A DNA stretch of 29,706 nt from Oscillospiraceae bacterium (GTDB lineage Bacteria; Bacillota; Clostridia; Oscillospirales; Oscillospiraceae). Under the pieces are notes generated by a model. It did not search any database and was not told where the DNA came from. It saw only the letters and a program-made list of their open reading frames with translations. How positions within the stretch are numbered: position 1 is the first letter of the stretch; each line of letters begins with the position of its first letter. The translations under genes and the position numbers were made by a program. The DNA lies in assembly GCA_016290695.1 (NCBI GenBank), contig JAEEUX010000002.1, forward strand, positions 1-29,706. Reading direction: 5' to 3'. Positions 6,726 to 15,258 of this stretch are shown here, one piece after another.

Positions 6726-7364
6726 GATTATTCCAGGGATTTCTTCCGGCACTGCGGCGATTTTGTCTGCTCCAGCGTTCCTTAACTCTTCTTCTGAACC
6801 GAAGCCATAGAGAACACCTATAGCGGCGACACCGTTTTTGTGCGCGCCGATTATATCATATTCACGGTCTCCTATCATGATTACGTCGGATGGGTCAGGA
6901 GAACCGAACTTTTCAAGCGCATAGGCGACGACTTCCTCCTTGGCGACGCGGCGGCCGTCCAGCTCGCTGCCGCAAACAGCGGCAAAATATTTGCTCATAC
7001 CAAAATATTCGATTATCTTTTTTGTAAAAACCTCCGGCTTTGAGGAAGCGACCGCGAGAGTGAGGCCAGCATGTTTAAGCTCGTCAAGGACACAGTAAAT
7101 TGCGCCGTAGGCTTCGTTTTCGTATAAACCAATTGTTTCAAAACGCTCACGGTATTTGAGCGTCGCTTCAAGAGCCTTTTCCTTTGTAAAGCCGTAAAAA
7201 TGCATGAAAGAATCGACGAGCGGCGGCCCGATGAACGGGCGCAGTGTGTGCAGATCCTCGACCTCGATTCCAAAGTGCCGCAGCGCATAAGCGACGCAGG
7301 TGGTTATGCCGAGCTCGGGGTTTGTAAGCGTCCCGTCCAAATCAAATAAAGCGTATTTATACAT
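6717..7364 (-). CDS. HAD-superfamily phosphatase (Gph/phosphoglycolate phosphatase-like)
   Basis: This 215-residue protein has the HAD subfamily IA layout. The nucleophile motif FDLDGTL (Asp8, Asp10) opens it, a helical cap follows, and then come ASSKP (motif II Ser), the Lys of RRVAKEE (motif III), and MIGDREYDIIGA (motif IV). It should hydrolyse a small phosphate ester; the family includes phosphoglycolate phosphatase and nucleotide phosphatases, and the substrate cannot be read from sequence. The ATG overlaps the stop of the upstream gatD-like gene (TGATG), so the two are translationally coupled. It is the last gene of the run P-type ATPase, MurT-like, GatD-like, HAD. Confidence 0.85.
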   Translation of the reverse strand: MYKYALFDLDGTLTNPELGITTCVAYALRHFGIEVEDLHTLRPFIGPPLVDSFMHFYGFTKEKALEATLKYRERFETIGLYENEAYGAIYCVLDELKHAGLTLAVASSKPEVFTKKIIEYFGMSKYFAAVCGSELDGRRVAKEEVVAYALEKFGSPDPSDVIMIGDREYDIIGAHKNGVAAIGVLYGFGSEEELRNAGADKIAAVPEEIPGIILN

Positions 7365-8068
7365 CAGTCAAGTTCTCTTTTCGTATCTTCAAATTCGGCG
7401 AGCCTTTTGGCGTAAGCTTCCATGCCTGCGGCAAAAAACGCGGGTTCTTGCTCTGAACCAAGTTCCTGCATCAAGGCGCGCATATACAGAGGGTTCTGAA
7501 CAAGCAGGGGGCCAAGAAGATACGTCCCGATAAAATTATTCTTCACTACGCCCTCGTAGGTGCAATCGGCGTTGAGACCTCTGCCGCGGATTACTTTAGC
7601 GAAGCCCTGCACGCCATCGCCGGGGAAGGCGTTACTGAAACGGCTGTTGAAGGCCGTTATTTTTTCGCCGCCGTGTTCTCCGAGAAAAAATCCGTTATAA
7701 CGCTTACCCGTGTCGCAAACGGCGTAAAAATCCAAAATATCAAGCGCGGGAATACGCTCGCCGTTCTGCTCAATGTATTTGCCGAAAAGCTCAAAGCTGT
7801 TGCCGGTGAAGAGAAAATGCGTTCCGCCCTCTATAAGCTCGCGCAGGCACTCCTTGTGCGGCATGAGGCGGCTCAGGGCGAGCTTTTGGCTATTCTCGCT
7901 CATTGCTCCCATGTATATGAGCGAGGGAGCGGTGGAGGCGAAGGCTGGAACGTCGTTCAGGCCCGTTTCGATGAATTCCGCGCCGGGGATGGATTTTTTG
8001 AGATATTTGAAGTTAGCCGAGTCTCCGAAAAGGTTGGCAATCTCGGGGTAAATATATTCTATCGTCAT
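7364..8068 (-). CDS. gatD: GatD-like class I glutamine amidotransferase lacking the catalytic Cys and His
   Basis: This 234-residue protein resembles GatD, the glutaminase partner of MurT in lipid II D-glutamate amidation. The fold markers are present: the N-terminal IEYIYPEIANLFGDSANF, a HFLFTGNSFELFG nucleophile-elbow region, a LDILDFY strand, and KNNFIGTYLLGPLL near the C-terminus. In standard GatD the elbow is (I)CGGYQ with the nucleophilic Cys, and the later motif is YLHGP with the catalytic His. Here they read TGNS (Thr88) and YLLGP (Leu185). The protein therefore probably cannot release ammonia from glutamine. It starts 2 bp after murT, behind AGGAGG inside the murT end. It may be a scaffold or a repurposed ligand sensor. 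Family placement is firm; inactivity is inferred by eye alignment. Confidence 0.75.
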   Translation of the reverse strand: MTIEYIYPEIANLFGDSANFKYLKKSIPGAEFIETGLNDVPAFASTAPSLIYMGAMSENSQKLALSRLMPHKECLRELIEGGTHFLFTGNSFELFGKYIEQNGERIPALDILDFYAVCDTGKRYNGFFLGEHGGEKITAFNSRFSNAFPGDGVQGFAKVIRGRGLNADCTYEGVVKNNFIGTYLLGPLLVQNPLYMRALMQELGSEQEPAFFAAGMEAYAKRLAEFEDTKRELD

Positions 8069-8070
8069 GT

Positions 8071-9435
8071 TTACGCCTCCTTTTCTATGCGCTCGGCTAT
8101 TTTATTGCGAACCATTACGGCAGAATTATAGCGATAGAGCTCATACAAAACGTAAATCTTTTCTGCGTCGGAAATATTCACGGCAGCGGCTGCGTCGCAT
8201 TCATTAGGCACGGCGACTATCTTTTCCTCCGGGACACCGGCGATTAGCAAACGCATTTTGCTGTCAAGCGAGCGGACGCCGACAGTGACTATTTGCTCAA
8301 TATCCGGGGAAACGAGGAATTCAAAATCCGCGTCGTAGAGCCACGCGATATTTTCAGACGAGGTCTTTTCGTCAAATACGTCGTCCAGCATGAGCACGAC
8401 GCTCTTTTTGCCGGGCTCGGCACCGACATAGTCGAAGGAGCGCGAGCAGGCGACGGCGTTGAGACCCTTAGCCATGATAACGGTGAGGAGTTTGCCGCGA
8501 ATGTTTTCCTCCCAAAAACGTGACTGGACGATTTTAAGCGACTCGAAGGCCGAAGCAATCTTGTCCGCGCCGTAACCCATAGTCCGCAGAAGGGCGACGA
8601 CTGAGAGAGCATTATAGATATTATAAACCGTATCGGAAATGAGCCTGTATTCGTAGCTTTCTTCGCCTTCGCTGATAAACATGCGGCGCGCGGAGAAATC
8701 GGCGGAGCTGAGCGCAAAATCTGGCGCAGGGGAGGCGAAGCCGCATTTAGGGCAATGAGCCCTGCCGATATGGTTATAACGGCGGAAGTCATATTCCAGC
8801 GCCGTGGCGCAGTTCGGGCAGATGCGCGCGTCGATAACTATGTTATCGCGGGAGGGAAGCTCTCCGTCAATGTGGGAAATGGAGAAGTAACGGCGCTCGT
8901 TATTCGGCGCGACGGAGGAAGAGATGAGGTCGTCGGCGTTGAGAATAAGCTTGGTTTCCGGCGGGATATTTGCCGAAAGGAGGCCGGAAATATACTCCGG
9001 GTGCGCGTTGCGGCGCATTGAATCGCGGAAAAGATTCGTGATAATGAGGTAATCCGGTTTGATATAAGGATAAATAAGCTTTGCGCTGCGCTCGTCCATT
9101 TCAAGCACTCCGAGCTCGCGTTTGCATTTGCCGCCAAGCGTCGCGTTTTCTATCAGGGCGCTTGCTACTCCGGCGTTAATGTTTGAGCCATAGCGGTTAT
9201 TGACGAGCGTAATGCCCCAGAATTCGAAAACGTCGCAAAGAAGGTTGCTCACCGTCGTTTTGCCGTTTGTTCCCGTGACACCGATAAGAGTCTTCGGGCG
9301 GCCTATGCGTCCAAGAAAATCGGGGCAGAGCTTTATCGCGAGCTTACCTGCAAAATACGTTCCCTTTCTCCCGAGGAGACGCAGCATGAGTTGAGCAAGT
9401 TTCGCCGCCCAAAGAGCAATGTAAAATCTTAACAC
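8071..9435 (-). CDS. murT: MurT-like Mur ligase family protein (DUF1727)
   Basis: This 454-residue protein has MurT organisation. An N-terminal hydrophobic/basic helix is followed by the ATP P-loop GTNGKTT (55-61), LEMDERS, and TNLFRDS. Next is a zinc ribbon with two CxxC pairs (Cys206/209 and Cys228/231), typical of MurT, then YNIYNALS and a C-terminal DUF1727-like domain (VVLMLDDVFDEK, IAWLYDADFEFL). Canonical MurT uses ATP to amidate the D-Glu carboxylate of lipid II with ammonia from GatD. Here TNLFRD continues SMRRNAH rather than the usual QLDRYGE. The partner gene also lacks its glutaminase residues, so the pair may be a divergent paralogue. It starts at GTG behind AAAGGTGAT. Confidence 0.8.
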   Translation of the reverse strand: MLRFYIALWAAKLAQLMLRLLGRKGTYFAGKLAIKLCPDFLGRIGRPKTLIGVTGTNGKTTVSNLLCDVFEFWGITLVNNRYGSNINAGVASALIENATLGGKCKRELGVLEMDERSAKLIYPYIKPDYLIITNLFRDSMRRNAHPEYISGLLSANIPPETKLILNADDLISSSVAPNNERRYFSISHIDGELPSRDNIVIDARICPNCATALEYDFRRYNHIGRAHCPKCGFASPAPDFALSSADFSARRMFISEGEESYEYRLISDTVYNIYNALSVVALLRTMGYGADKIASAFESLKIVQSRFWEENIRGKLLTVIMAKGLNAVACSRSFDYVGAEPGKKSVVLMLDDVFDEKTSSENIAWLYDADFEFLVSPDIEQIVTVGVRSLDSKMRLLIAGVPEEKIVAVPNECDAAAAVNISDAEKIYVLYELYRYNSAVMVRNKIAERIEKEA

Positions 9436-9480
9436 TTGAAATCACCTTTGTTTCTGTTTTGGCTTGTTGAAAACCGAGCT

Positions 9481-11886
9481 TTACGAATGCGCCTTGCGGA
9501 GTTTCTTTCTTCTTGCGTGCCATTCGCGGAATATAACGATGCTCTTCGTCGTGAAGTCCATTATCGGCAGCGCCGAAATGGAGAACACTATCAAAACAAG
9601 GTACTCGCCGTAATTGAGCGGCGTGAGCGCGAACAGAAAACGCAGGAACAGAACACAGAACACAAGCGCGGCGAGAACTGCAAAATAGAGTATCTTACGC
9701 ATTTTCGTAAAAGGAGTGCAGGTTCTGTAAAGCATCATCATGCCTACTATACTGAGAAGGATAGCGCATATCGTGGATATTTGGTCGCTTTTCATGTCGA
9801 AGGCAAAGCTGAACGCGAGAACGCCAAGAATGACAAGCACGTCCGTGAGTCCCGCAGGTAAGGCACGCAGCAAAACGTTTTGCAAAAATCGCCCTTTGAT
9901 GGGCTTGAAATCCGGCTCCAGCGCGAGGAAAAATGAAGGCGCGCCAATCGTGAGCACGCTGACGAGGGATAGCTGCGCAGAGGTTATCGGGTAGGGAAGA
10001 ATGGCTATCATAGAAATCATCGCGAGCGTGAAGGAGAAAATATTCTTCACCAGGAACAGTGCGGCGGAGCGCTCAATATTATTGATAACGCGCCTGCCTT
10101 CGTTCACTATCGAGGGCATGGCGTTGAAATCGGAATTAAGCAGAACGAGCTGTGAAACCTGGCAGGCCGCGTCGCTGCCCGAAGCCATTGCGATGCTGCA
10201 ATCAGCGGATTTGAGCGCGAGAACGTCGTTCACGCCGTCGCCCGTCATGGCGACGGTCTTTCCCGCGGCCTTGAGCGCGATGACGAGCCTGCGTTTCTGT
10301 TCAGGAGTGACGCGCCCGAAAACCGTATATTCCAGCGCGGCGGAGCGGAGCTTCATTTCGTTTGTAAGCGTCGTTGCGTCAACGTATTTCTCAGCGTTCG
10401 CGATTCCGGCCTTCAACGCGATGCTCGAAACAGTCGCGGGGTTATCGCCGGAAATTACCTTTATCTCGACGCCCTGGGAGGCGAAATATTCAAAAGTATC
10501 CTTCGCCTTGTCGCGAAGCTCGTTTGAAAGAAGAACGAGAGATATGGGAAAGATATTGGAGACGTTGAAGTCGCTTGAAATATCCCCGTCATACATGGCG
10601 GAAAGTAGGACGCGCATGCCGCTGTCGGCGTAAGGCTGGATAAGCTCGGAAAATTCGTTGTATCTCGAGCCGAGAAGAATATCCGGCGCTCCGAGAAGAT
10701 AGGTTTCGTTTTCGTTGTAAACGGCGCCGCTGTACTTTGTGGCGGAGCTGAAGGATATTATACGCTCTGCACGGCGGAATTTATCGCCGCCGAACTTTGC
10801 CTGAAGCGCTTTGCCGGTTTCATTCGAATCAGAAAGGTTCTGAGTGTGGTCGCGAAGAATTGCCTCAGCGTCCTCCTGCGAAAAACGCTCAGGACAGAGA
10901 AGAACGAGCTGTTCGACGGTCATCGACGGTTTTGTAATCGTACCCGTTTTATCCACGCAAAGCACGTTGACGCGCGCAAGCGCCTCTATACAGTTAAGGT
11001 CATGCACGAGCGTTCGCTTCTGTGCAAGCTTTATAGTACTGACGGCGAGGGCGATGGTAGTAAGAAGATACAGCCCCTCGGGAATCATGCCGACGATTGC
11101 AGCGACGGTGGAAACGACGCTTTTTTGCAGGCTAAGGGAAAGAACGATGCGCTGATTATAGAAAAGCAGGAGGCCTGCCGGAATTATGATAAATCCTATA
11201 ACCTTTAACAAGCGGGAAAGGCTTGTCATCATCTCGGATTTCGTGCCTTTCTTCATCTTTTTGGCGTCCTTGCTAAGCTTGGCTATATATGAGTTCTCAC
11301 CCACGGCCAAAGCCTGTGCCTTGCAGCTTCCGGAAGTGATAAAGCTGCCGGAAAGCAGCTCTTCGCCGGCCTGACGGGCGATATCGTCCGTTTCACCGGT
11401 GAGCATTGCTTCGTTTACCTGAACAGCACCCTCGAGTATTCTGAGGTCAGCAGGGACTTGATTGCCGGATTTAAGGCACACTATATCGTCAAGCACTATT
11501 TGCGTGGAGTTTATCGTTACTTCCTCACCGTCTCGCATTACGTTTACTGAGGGAATTGCAAGCAGTGACAGCTTGTCAAGAGTGCGTTTGGAGCGGATTT
11601 CCTGAAAAATCCCTATTAGCGTGTTGATGATAATAACGGGCATGAATGTAAGATCCCGGAACGAGCCGACGAGAATAACGCATACGGCGAGAACTACGAA
11701 AATCAGGTTAAAATAGGTGAATACGTTGCTTACAACTATGTCTCCTATTGACCTTGTGCCGTCATTTTTGTCTTCGTTTACGAGACCGCGGCTTATGCGG
11801 TCCTGTACCTCAGCGGAGCTTAAACCGGTGACGGGCGTTTGCGAAGTGGGCGAGGCTGATTGTGTTTTCACGGGTGAGTTTATCAT
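9481..11886 (-). CDS. P-type cation-transporting ATPase (CtpE-like)
   Basis: This 801-residue integral membrane pump carries the full P-type ATPase machinery. The actuator has SGNQVPADLRILEG and LTGE. Membrane helix 4 has VGMIPEGLYLL. The phosphorylation site is DKTGTIT with Asp312, and the hinge is MTGDGVNDVLALK followed by ADCSIAM. The C-terminal third holds about six hydrophobic helices. The PEGL form of the helix-4 motif and the lack of N-terminal metal-binding domains point to the CtpE-like group; mycobacterial CtpE is linked to calcium uptake. The transported ion here is not proven. It starts at ATG 11886 with AGGGG upstream and ends 45 bp before murT on the same strand, so they probably share a transcript. 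Confidence 0.85.
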   Translation of the reverse strand: MINSPVKTQSASPTSQTPVTGLSSAEVQDRISRGLVNEDKNDGTRSIGDIVVSNVFTYFNLIFVVLAVCVILVGSFRDLTFMPVIIINTLIGIFQEIRSKRTLDKLSLLAIPSVNVMRDGEEVTINSTQIVLDDIVCLKSGNQVPADLRILEGAVQVNEAMLTGETDDIARQAGEELLSGSFITSGSCKAQALAVGENSYIAKLSKDAKKMKKGTKSEMMTSLSRLLKVIGFIIIPAGLLLFYNQRIVLSLSLQKSVVSTVAAIVGMIPEGLYLLTTIALAVSTIKLAQKRTLVHDLNCIEALARVNVLCVDKTGTITKPSMTVEQLVLLCPERFSQEDAEAILRDHTQNLSDSNETGKALQAKFGGDKFRRAERIISFSSATKYSGAVYNENETYLLGAPDILLGSRYNEFSELIQPYADSGMRVLLSAMYDGDISSDFNVSNIFPISLVLLSNELRDKAKDTFEYFASQGVEIKVISGDNPATVSSIALKAGIANAEKYVDATTLTNEMKLRSAALEYTVFGRVTPEQKRRLVIALKAAGKTVAMTGDGVNDVLALKSADCSIAMASGSDAACQVSQLVLLNSDFNAMPSIVNEGRRVINNIERSAALFLVKNIFSFTLAMISMIAILPYPITSAQLSLVSVLTIGAPSFFLALEPDFKPIKGRFLQNVLLRALPAGLTDVLVILGVLAFSFAFDMKSDQISTICAILLSIVGMMMLYRTCTPFTKMRKILYFAVLAALVFCVLFLRFLFALTPLNYGEYLVLIVFSISALPIMDFTTKSIVIFREWHARRKKLRKAHS

Positions 11887-11976
11887 CTGTATTTCCCCTT
11901 GCAGGAGCCGGACATTCCGGCATATTACTTCTTATTTTAACACATGAGAATAAAAAAGAACATAGTAAAAATAAAT

Positions 11977-12006
11977 TTGTTGCCCTTGTATTAACAGAAA
12001 TATAAT
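11977..12006 (+). promoter_or_regulatory. Candidate promoter of the BMP-domain gene
   Basis: TTGTTG (11977-11982) and an exact TATAAT (12001-12006) are separated by 18 bp and lie about 50 bp before the start codon. The -35 box is partial. A second AT-rich stretch downstream is also possible. Confidence 0.45.
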
Positions 12007-12055
12007 GCTAAAATATAGTATATGTTTATACAATATAGCGGGGAGGCGGAAGACC

Positions 12056-13960
12056 ATGGCGGATCAGGAAAGCAGAGCTGCTTATTTAAACGCGAGAAAA
12101 CTCGGCAGGAAATACGTTTCCGAGCATGAAGCAAGCGAAGCAAAGGGCTATCTGCCTGTGCTTGAGGATAGAATCCGCGGCGTAGAAATTGTCGGCGAAA
12201 TAAACCTCGGTTATTATGAAATCCCGCTGCAAAAAGTTATCGGAACAAGAACGGCCTCACGCAGCAATTCCTTTGCGGGAAACTTCATGCCGCTTCTTGC
12301 CGACGATACGGAGTTCGCGCTAAAATGGCAAGCTGTTTATCAGAGCCAGCTTACCGAGGGAATCCGTGAACATATTAAGGTCTATGAATACCTTAACCGT
12401 TATTATGTTCAGGAAGGCAATAAGCGCGTCAGTATCCTTAAATTTGTCGGAGCGGCGTCGGTTTATGCCAACGTAATCCGCATTTTGCCGGAACGCAATG
12501 AAAGTAATCTCGAAATATCCATTTATTATGAGTTCCTTGATTTTGACAAGCGTATGTATTTTGACAATCTTTGGTTCTCTAAAAAGGGTAACTTTACAAA
12601 GCTTATCAGATATACGCAGGAATACCTTCAAAATAATCCCGATGTTAAGGAAAGCGTTGAAAACGTCATAGCCCAGACGCACAGAAGCTTCAGAGAAGCC
12701 TATAAATCCGAGAAGACCACGGATATGAACCTGACCTCCGGCGACGCACTGGTGGAATATATCGGCATTTACGGTTACCCATACATGCTTCGAAGGAAAA
12801 CCCTTCAAAAGAACATAAAAAATTGCCGCGCCCAGTTCCTAATGGCCTCCGGCTCAAGGCAGCGCAACACTATTGAGGTTTCTGCGGCGGACACGGCGGA
12901 GAGCTCGAAAAAGCCTCGCCTTCGCTTCGGCAAGCTTAAAATCGCCTTCGCCTTTGAGGGGACGGAGCAGGATAATCTTTTCACCCGTTTCCACACCTTA
13001 GCTATTGACCGCATGGAGAGAAAATATACCGATAAGGTTGAGATAAAGCGTCTCTTTAACTTCTCACCTGACCCGGAAACGGCGTATAACCAGCTTAACG
13101 GGCTTATAAGCGACGGGGTGGACGCGCTATTTACGACGAGCCCTACGATGGCTACGGCGAGCCTGAGAATTGCACTTGAAAACACGGAGCTTATCGTCCT
13201 CAACTGCGGCATCCCGCGCCAGGGCATAAACCTCAACACATATTTCTGCAAGATGTACGACCTTACCTTCCTCTGCGGCGTGCTCGCTTCCGCCATGAGC
13301 AAAAGCGGCATAATAGGCTATATGAACACCTCCGCCTTCGACCATATGCCCACCTATGACATGAACGCCTTTGCTCTCGGCGCAAGGCTCATTAACCCGC
13401 GCTCACAGGTGCTGGATTTCCGCCTGAAGCTTGTGAACGACTGGAACGAGCACATCACGGCGCGGCGGAAGTTTGCCGAACTCGGTGCAGACGTTGCGTT
13501 TTGCCGCCATTCGCCGGATAATCACCTTGACCGCAAGGCATTCAACGAGGTTTACGCGCAGATTTACGGGCTGAATAAATTCGGTTATCCCGTCGAGAGC
13601 TATGCTGCCGCAACATTCAACTGGGAGCCGTTTTACGACAAGGTAATTTCCGACCTTCTACAAGGAAAAACAAAGCTCTACGAAAGCGGCGGGGACGACT
13701 GTAATCCTATTCATTTCGGCTGGGGCCTCAGCACCGGCATCATGGACTTGTTCCCGGTCGATTTTGCGATAGGGGATAACGGGGTAAAGCTTGTGCGGAT
13801 TTTCCGCGGGCTTATAAAGAACACGAAGTTCAATCCCTTCGAGGGTCCCGTCTACGATAACGAAAACACTCTTCGCTTTGAATCGGGCTACACGCCTACG
13901 CTATTGGAAATACAGGCGATGAACTGGTACGAAAGTTCGGTTACGGAGCTGAATCCATAA
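12056..13960 (+). CDS. Cytoplasmic ParB-like/BMP-domain fusion protein
   Basis: This 634-residue protein has two parts. Residues 1-290 include EGNKRVSILKF (120-130), the GNKR-type motif of the ParB/sulfiredoxin-like fold, within otherwise unassigned helical sequence. Residues 292-634 match the BMP/PnrA family of purine-nucleoside binding proteins: KLKIAFAFEG, GVDALFTTSP, ASAMSKSGIIGYMNT, MNAFALGARL and GDDCNPIHFGWG. BMP proteins are normally exported lipoproteins of ABC importers, but no signal peptide or lipobox is visible here and the domain is internal, so it should be cytoplasmic. ATG 12056 was chosen because GGGAGG ends 9 bp upstream; the frame is open further upstream but lacks a ribosome site. 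The next gene is xpt, which suggests a purine-sensing or regulatory role. That role is inferred. Confidence 0.75.
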   Translation: MADQESRAAYLNARKLGRKYVSEHEASEAKGYLPVLEDRIRGVEIVGEINLGYYEIPLQKVIGTRTASRSNSFAGNFMPLLADDTEFALKWQAVYQSQLTEGIREHIKVYEYLNRYYVQEGNKRVSILKFVGAASVYANVIRILPERNESNLEISIYYEFLDFDKRMYFDNLWFSKKGNFTKLIRYTQEYLQNNPDVKESVENVIAQTHRSFREAYKSEKTTDMNLTSGDALVEYIGIYGYPYMLRRKTLQKNIKNCRAQFLMASGSRQRNTIEVSAADTAESSKKPRLRFGKLKIAFAFEGTEQDNLFTRFHTLAIDRMERKYTDKVEIKRLFNFSPDPETAYNQLNGLISDGVDALFTTSPTMATASLRIALENTELIVLNCGIPRQGINLNTYFCKMYDLTFLCGVLASAMSKSGIIGYMNTSAFDHMPTYDMNAFALGARLINPRSQVLDFRLKLVNDWNEHITARRKFAELGADVAFCRHSPDNHLDRKAFNEVYAQIYGLNKFGYPVESYAAATFNWEPFYDKVISDLLQGKTKLYESGGDDCNPIHFGWGLSTGIMDLFPVDFAIGDNGVKLVRIFRGLIKNTKFNPFEGPVYDNENTLRFESGYTPTLLEIQAMNWYESSVTELNP

Positions 13961-13993
13961 ATTTAGAACAGATATAATGGCAGGGTGAAAGAA

Positions 13994-14563
13994 ATGAAAT
14001 ATCTTGAGAATATGATAAGAGAAAAGGGCGAGGTTCGTCCCGGAGGGATAGTTAAGGTAGACAGCTTCCTTAATCATCTGCTTGATTATGAGCTATATCG
14101 GGAGATGGGAAAGGAATTCAAGCGCCTTTTTGACGGCGAAGCTGTGAACAAAATACTCACCGTCGAAGCCTCAGGAATAGGGATAGCCTGCGTCGCAGCA
14201 CAGTATTTTGAAGTTCCCGTACTTTTTGCGAAAAAGCATAAAACAAGCAATATAGACGGGGAGCTTTATTCCGCGTCGGTTCATTCCTTTACCCACGGGA
14301 ACGATTATAAAATGGTCGTTGCGAAAAAATATCTTCTGCCGACGGACAGAGTACTGATTATCGACGATTTTCTCGCAAACGGGCAGGCGATGCTCGGCAT
14401 GATAAACATTGTTGAACAGGCCGGGGCGCATTTGTGCGGCTGCGGCGTCGCGGTGGAAAAAGCGTTCCAGCAGGGCGGCGAGCTCGTAAGGCAGCGAGGG
14501 GTGAGGGTTGAAGCCCTTGCTCGGATAAAGTCCATCGACGAGGATAAAATAAGCTTCTGCTGA
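13994..14563 (+). CDS. xpt: Xanthine phosphoribosyltransferase
   Basis: This enzyme makes XMP from xanthine and PRPP in purine salvage. The 189-residue protein follows Bacillus subtilis Xpt along its length: KVDSFLNH near the N-terminus, TVEASGI, FAKKHKTSN, ASVHSFTHG, the PRPP-binding LIIDDFLANGQA, then VEKAFQQG and ALARIKSIDE at the C-terminus. I chose ATG 13994 because it aligns with the family start and has AGGGTG at proper distance; the in-frame GTG at 13985 has no ribosome site. It lies 33 bp after the BMP-domain gene and is probably co-transcribed with it. No purine riboswitch was seen upstream of either gene. Confidence 0.93.
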   Translation: MKYLENMIREKGEVRPGGIVKVDSFLNHLLDYELYREMGKEFKRLFDGEAVNKILTVEASGIGIACVAAQYFEVPVLFAKKHKTSNIDGELYSASVHSFTHGNDYKMVVAKKYLLPTDRVLIIDDFLANGQAMLGMINIVEQAGAHLCGCGVAVEKAFQQGGELVRQRGVRVEALARIKSIDEDKISFC

Positions 14564-14597
14564 ATTTATAAAGCCATGGCATTTGTTCTTGCTCATA

Positions 14598-14638
14598 TTG
14601 ACAAAAATTGCAAACAAGTATATACTATGTATATACTA
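14598..14638 (+). promoter_or_regulatory. mazEF promoter with tandem operator repeats
   Basis: TTGACA (14598-14603) and TATACT (14621-14626) are separated by 17 bp, a near-consensus promoter. Two exact copies of GTATATACTA (14618-14627 and 14629-14638) are spaced 11 bp apart, about one helical turn. Each contains the palindrome GTATATAC, and the first covers the -10 box. This suits repression by MazE or the MazE-MazF complex. A GAGGAGG ribosome site follows at 14644-14650. Confidence 0.8.
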
Positions 14639-14657
14639 AGCCTGAGGAGGTGCTTTT

Positions 14658-14897
14658 ATGGAAGCCACTATACAAGCATGGGGCAATAGCAAAGGAATAC
14701 GAATCCCTAAAAGCATTTTAGACGAAATCAACTGGAAAGAAGGCGATAGCGTCGAATTGAAAACAAGGGGCAAGAGATTGATAATCGAAAAAGCTGACGC
14801 AATTCCCGATATAGAAGCTTTGTTTTCCGATTTTGAAGGCGAATATATACGGCAAAATGTTGATTGGGGGCAGCCTGTGGGCAGAGAAATATGGTAA
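14658..14897 (+). CDS. mazE: MazE-type antitoxin (AbrB fold)
   Basis: This 79-residue antitoxin should bind and neutralise the MazF ribonuclease and repress its own operon. The N-terminal half is a SpoVT/AbrB swapped-hairpin domain: IQAWGNSKGIRIPKSIL, then WKEGDSVELKTRGKRLIIEK. The acidic C-terminal tail (PDIEALFSDFEGEY, ending VDWGQPVGREIW) is the usual toxin-wrapping segment. It has a strong GAGGAGG ribosome site and lies behind a promoter with tandem palindromic repeats. It overlaps mazF by 7 bp, the standard toxin-antitoxin arrangement. Confidence 0.92.
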   Translation: MEATIQAWGNSKGIRIPKSILDEINWKEGDSVELKTRGKRLIIEKADAIPDIEALFSDFEGEYIRQNVDWGQPVGREIW

Positions 14898-15232
14898 AAC
14901 AGGGAGATATAATAAAAATAGATTTAAACCCACAGGTCGGACATGAGCAAAGTGGTTACCGTCCTGCGCTGGTAATTAGCAATAATGTTTTTAATCAAAA
15001 AACAAATCTTGCAATAGTCTGCCCGATAACCAATACCGACAACGGTTTTCCGCTTCATGTCCCCTTGGACGGACGCACAAAAACAACAGGCTTTATTCTC
15101 TGCGAGCACATTAAGGCTCTTGATATTCTTTCGAGGTCTTATACTGCGGTTGAATCTCTTCCTGGAGATATTCTGAAAAAAGTCGTCAACATAGTTTTTG
15201 CCGAGCTTGCTATAAGGGAAGCGGAGATTTAA
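14891..15232 (+). CDS. mazF: MazF-type endoribonuclease toxin
   Basis: This 113-residue PemK/MazF toxin should cut mRNA at short sequence motifs when free of MazE. Family features are the start VKQGDIIKIDLNP, then GHEQSGYRPALVIS with the conserved Gly-Tyr-Arg-Pro, ICPITN-like VCPITNTDNG, and TGFILCEHIKALD, with the conserved Ser/Thr-glycine stretch before it. ATG 14891 overlaps the mazE stop (ATGGTAA) and was chosen over the upstream in-frame TTG because the family begins with a short Met-x-Lys/Arg-x-Gly-Asp segment. It is intact with no missing catalytic region. The cleavage motif cannot be predicted from sequence. Confidence 0.93.
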   Translation: MVKQGDIIKIDLNPQVGHEQSGYRPALVISNNVFNQKTNLAIVCPITNTDNGFPLHVPLDGRTKTTGFILCEHIKALDILSRSYTAVESLPGDILKKVVNIVFAELAIREAEI

Positions 15233-15258
15233 AAACTATTTTTGACTTATATTAACAA

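Noticed and set aside
9436..9861. Plus-strand frames opposite the P-type ATPase gene
   Set aside because: They are highly charged shadow translations opposite conserved ATPase helices, with no family features.
13961..13993. Purine riboswitch before xpt
   Set aside because: The gap is only 33 bp and has no paired aptamer; none is visible upstream of the BMP-domain gene either.
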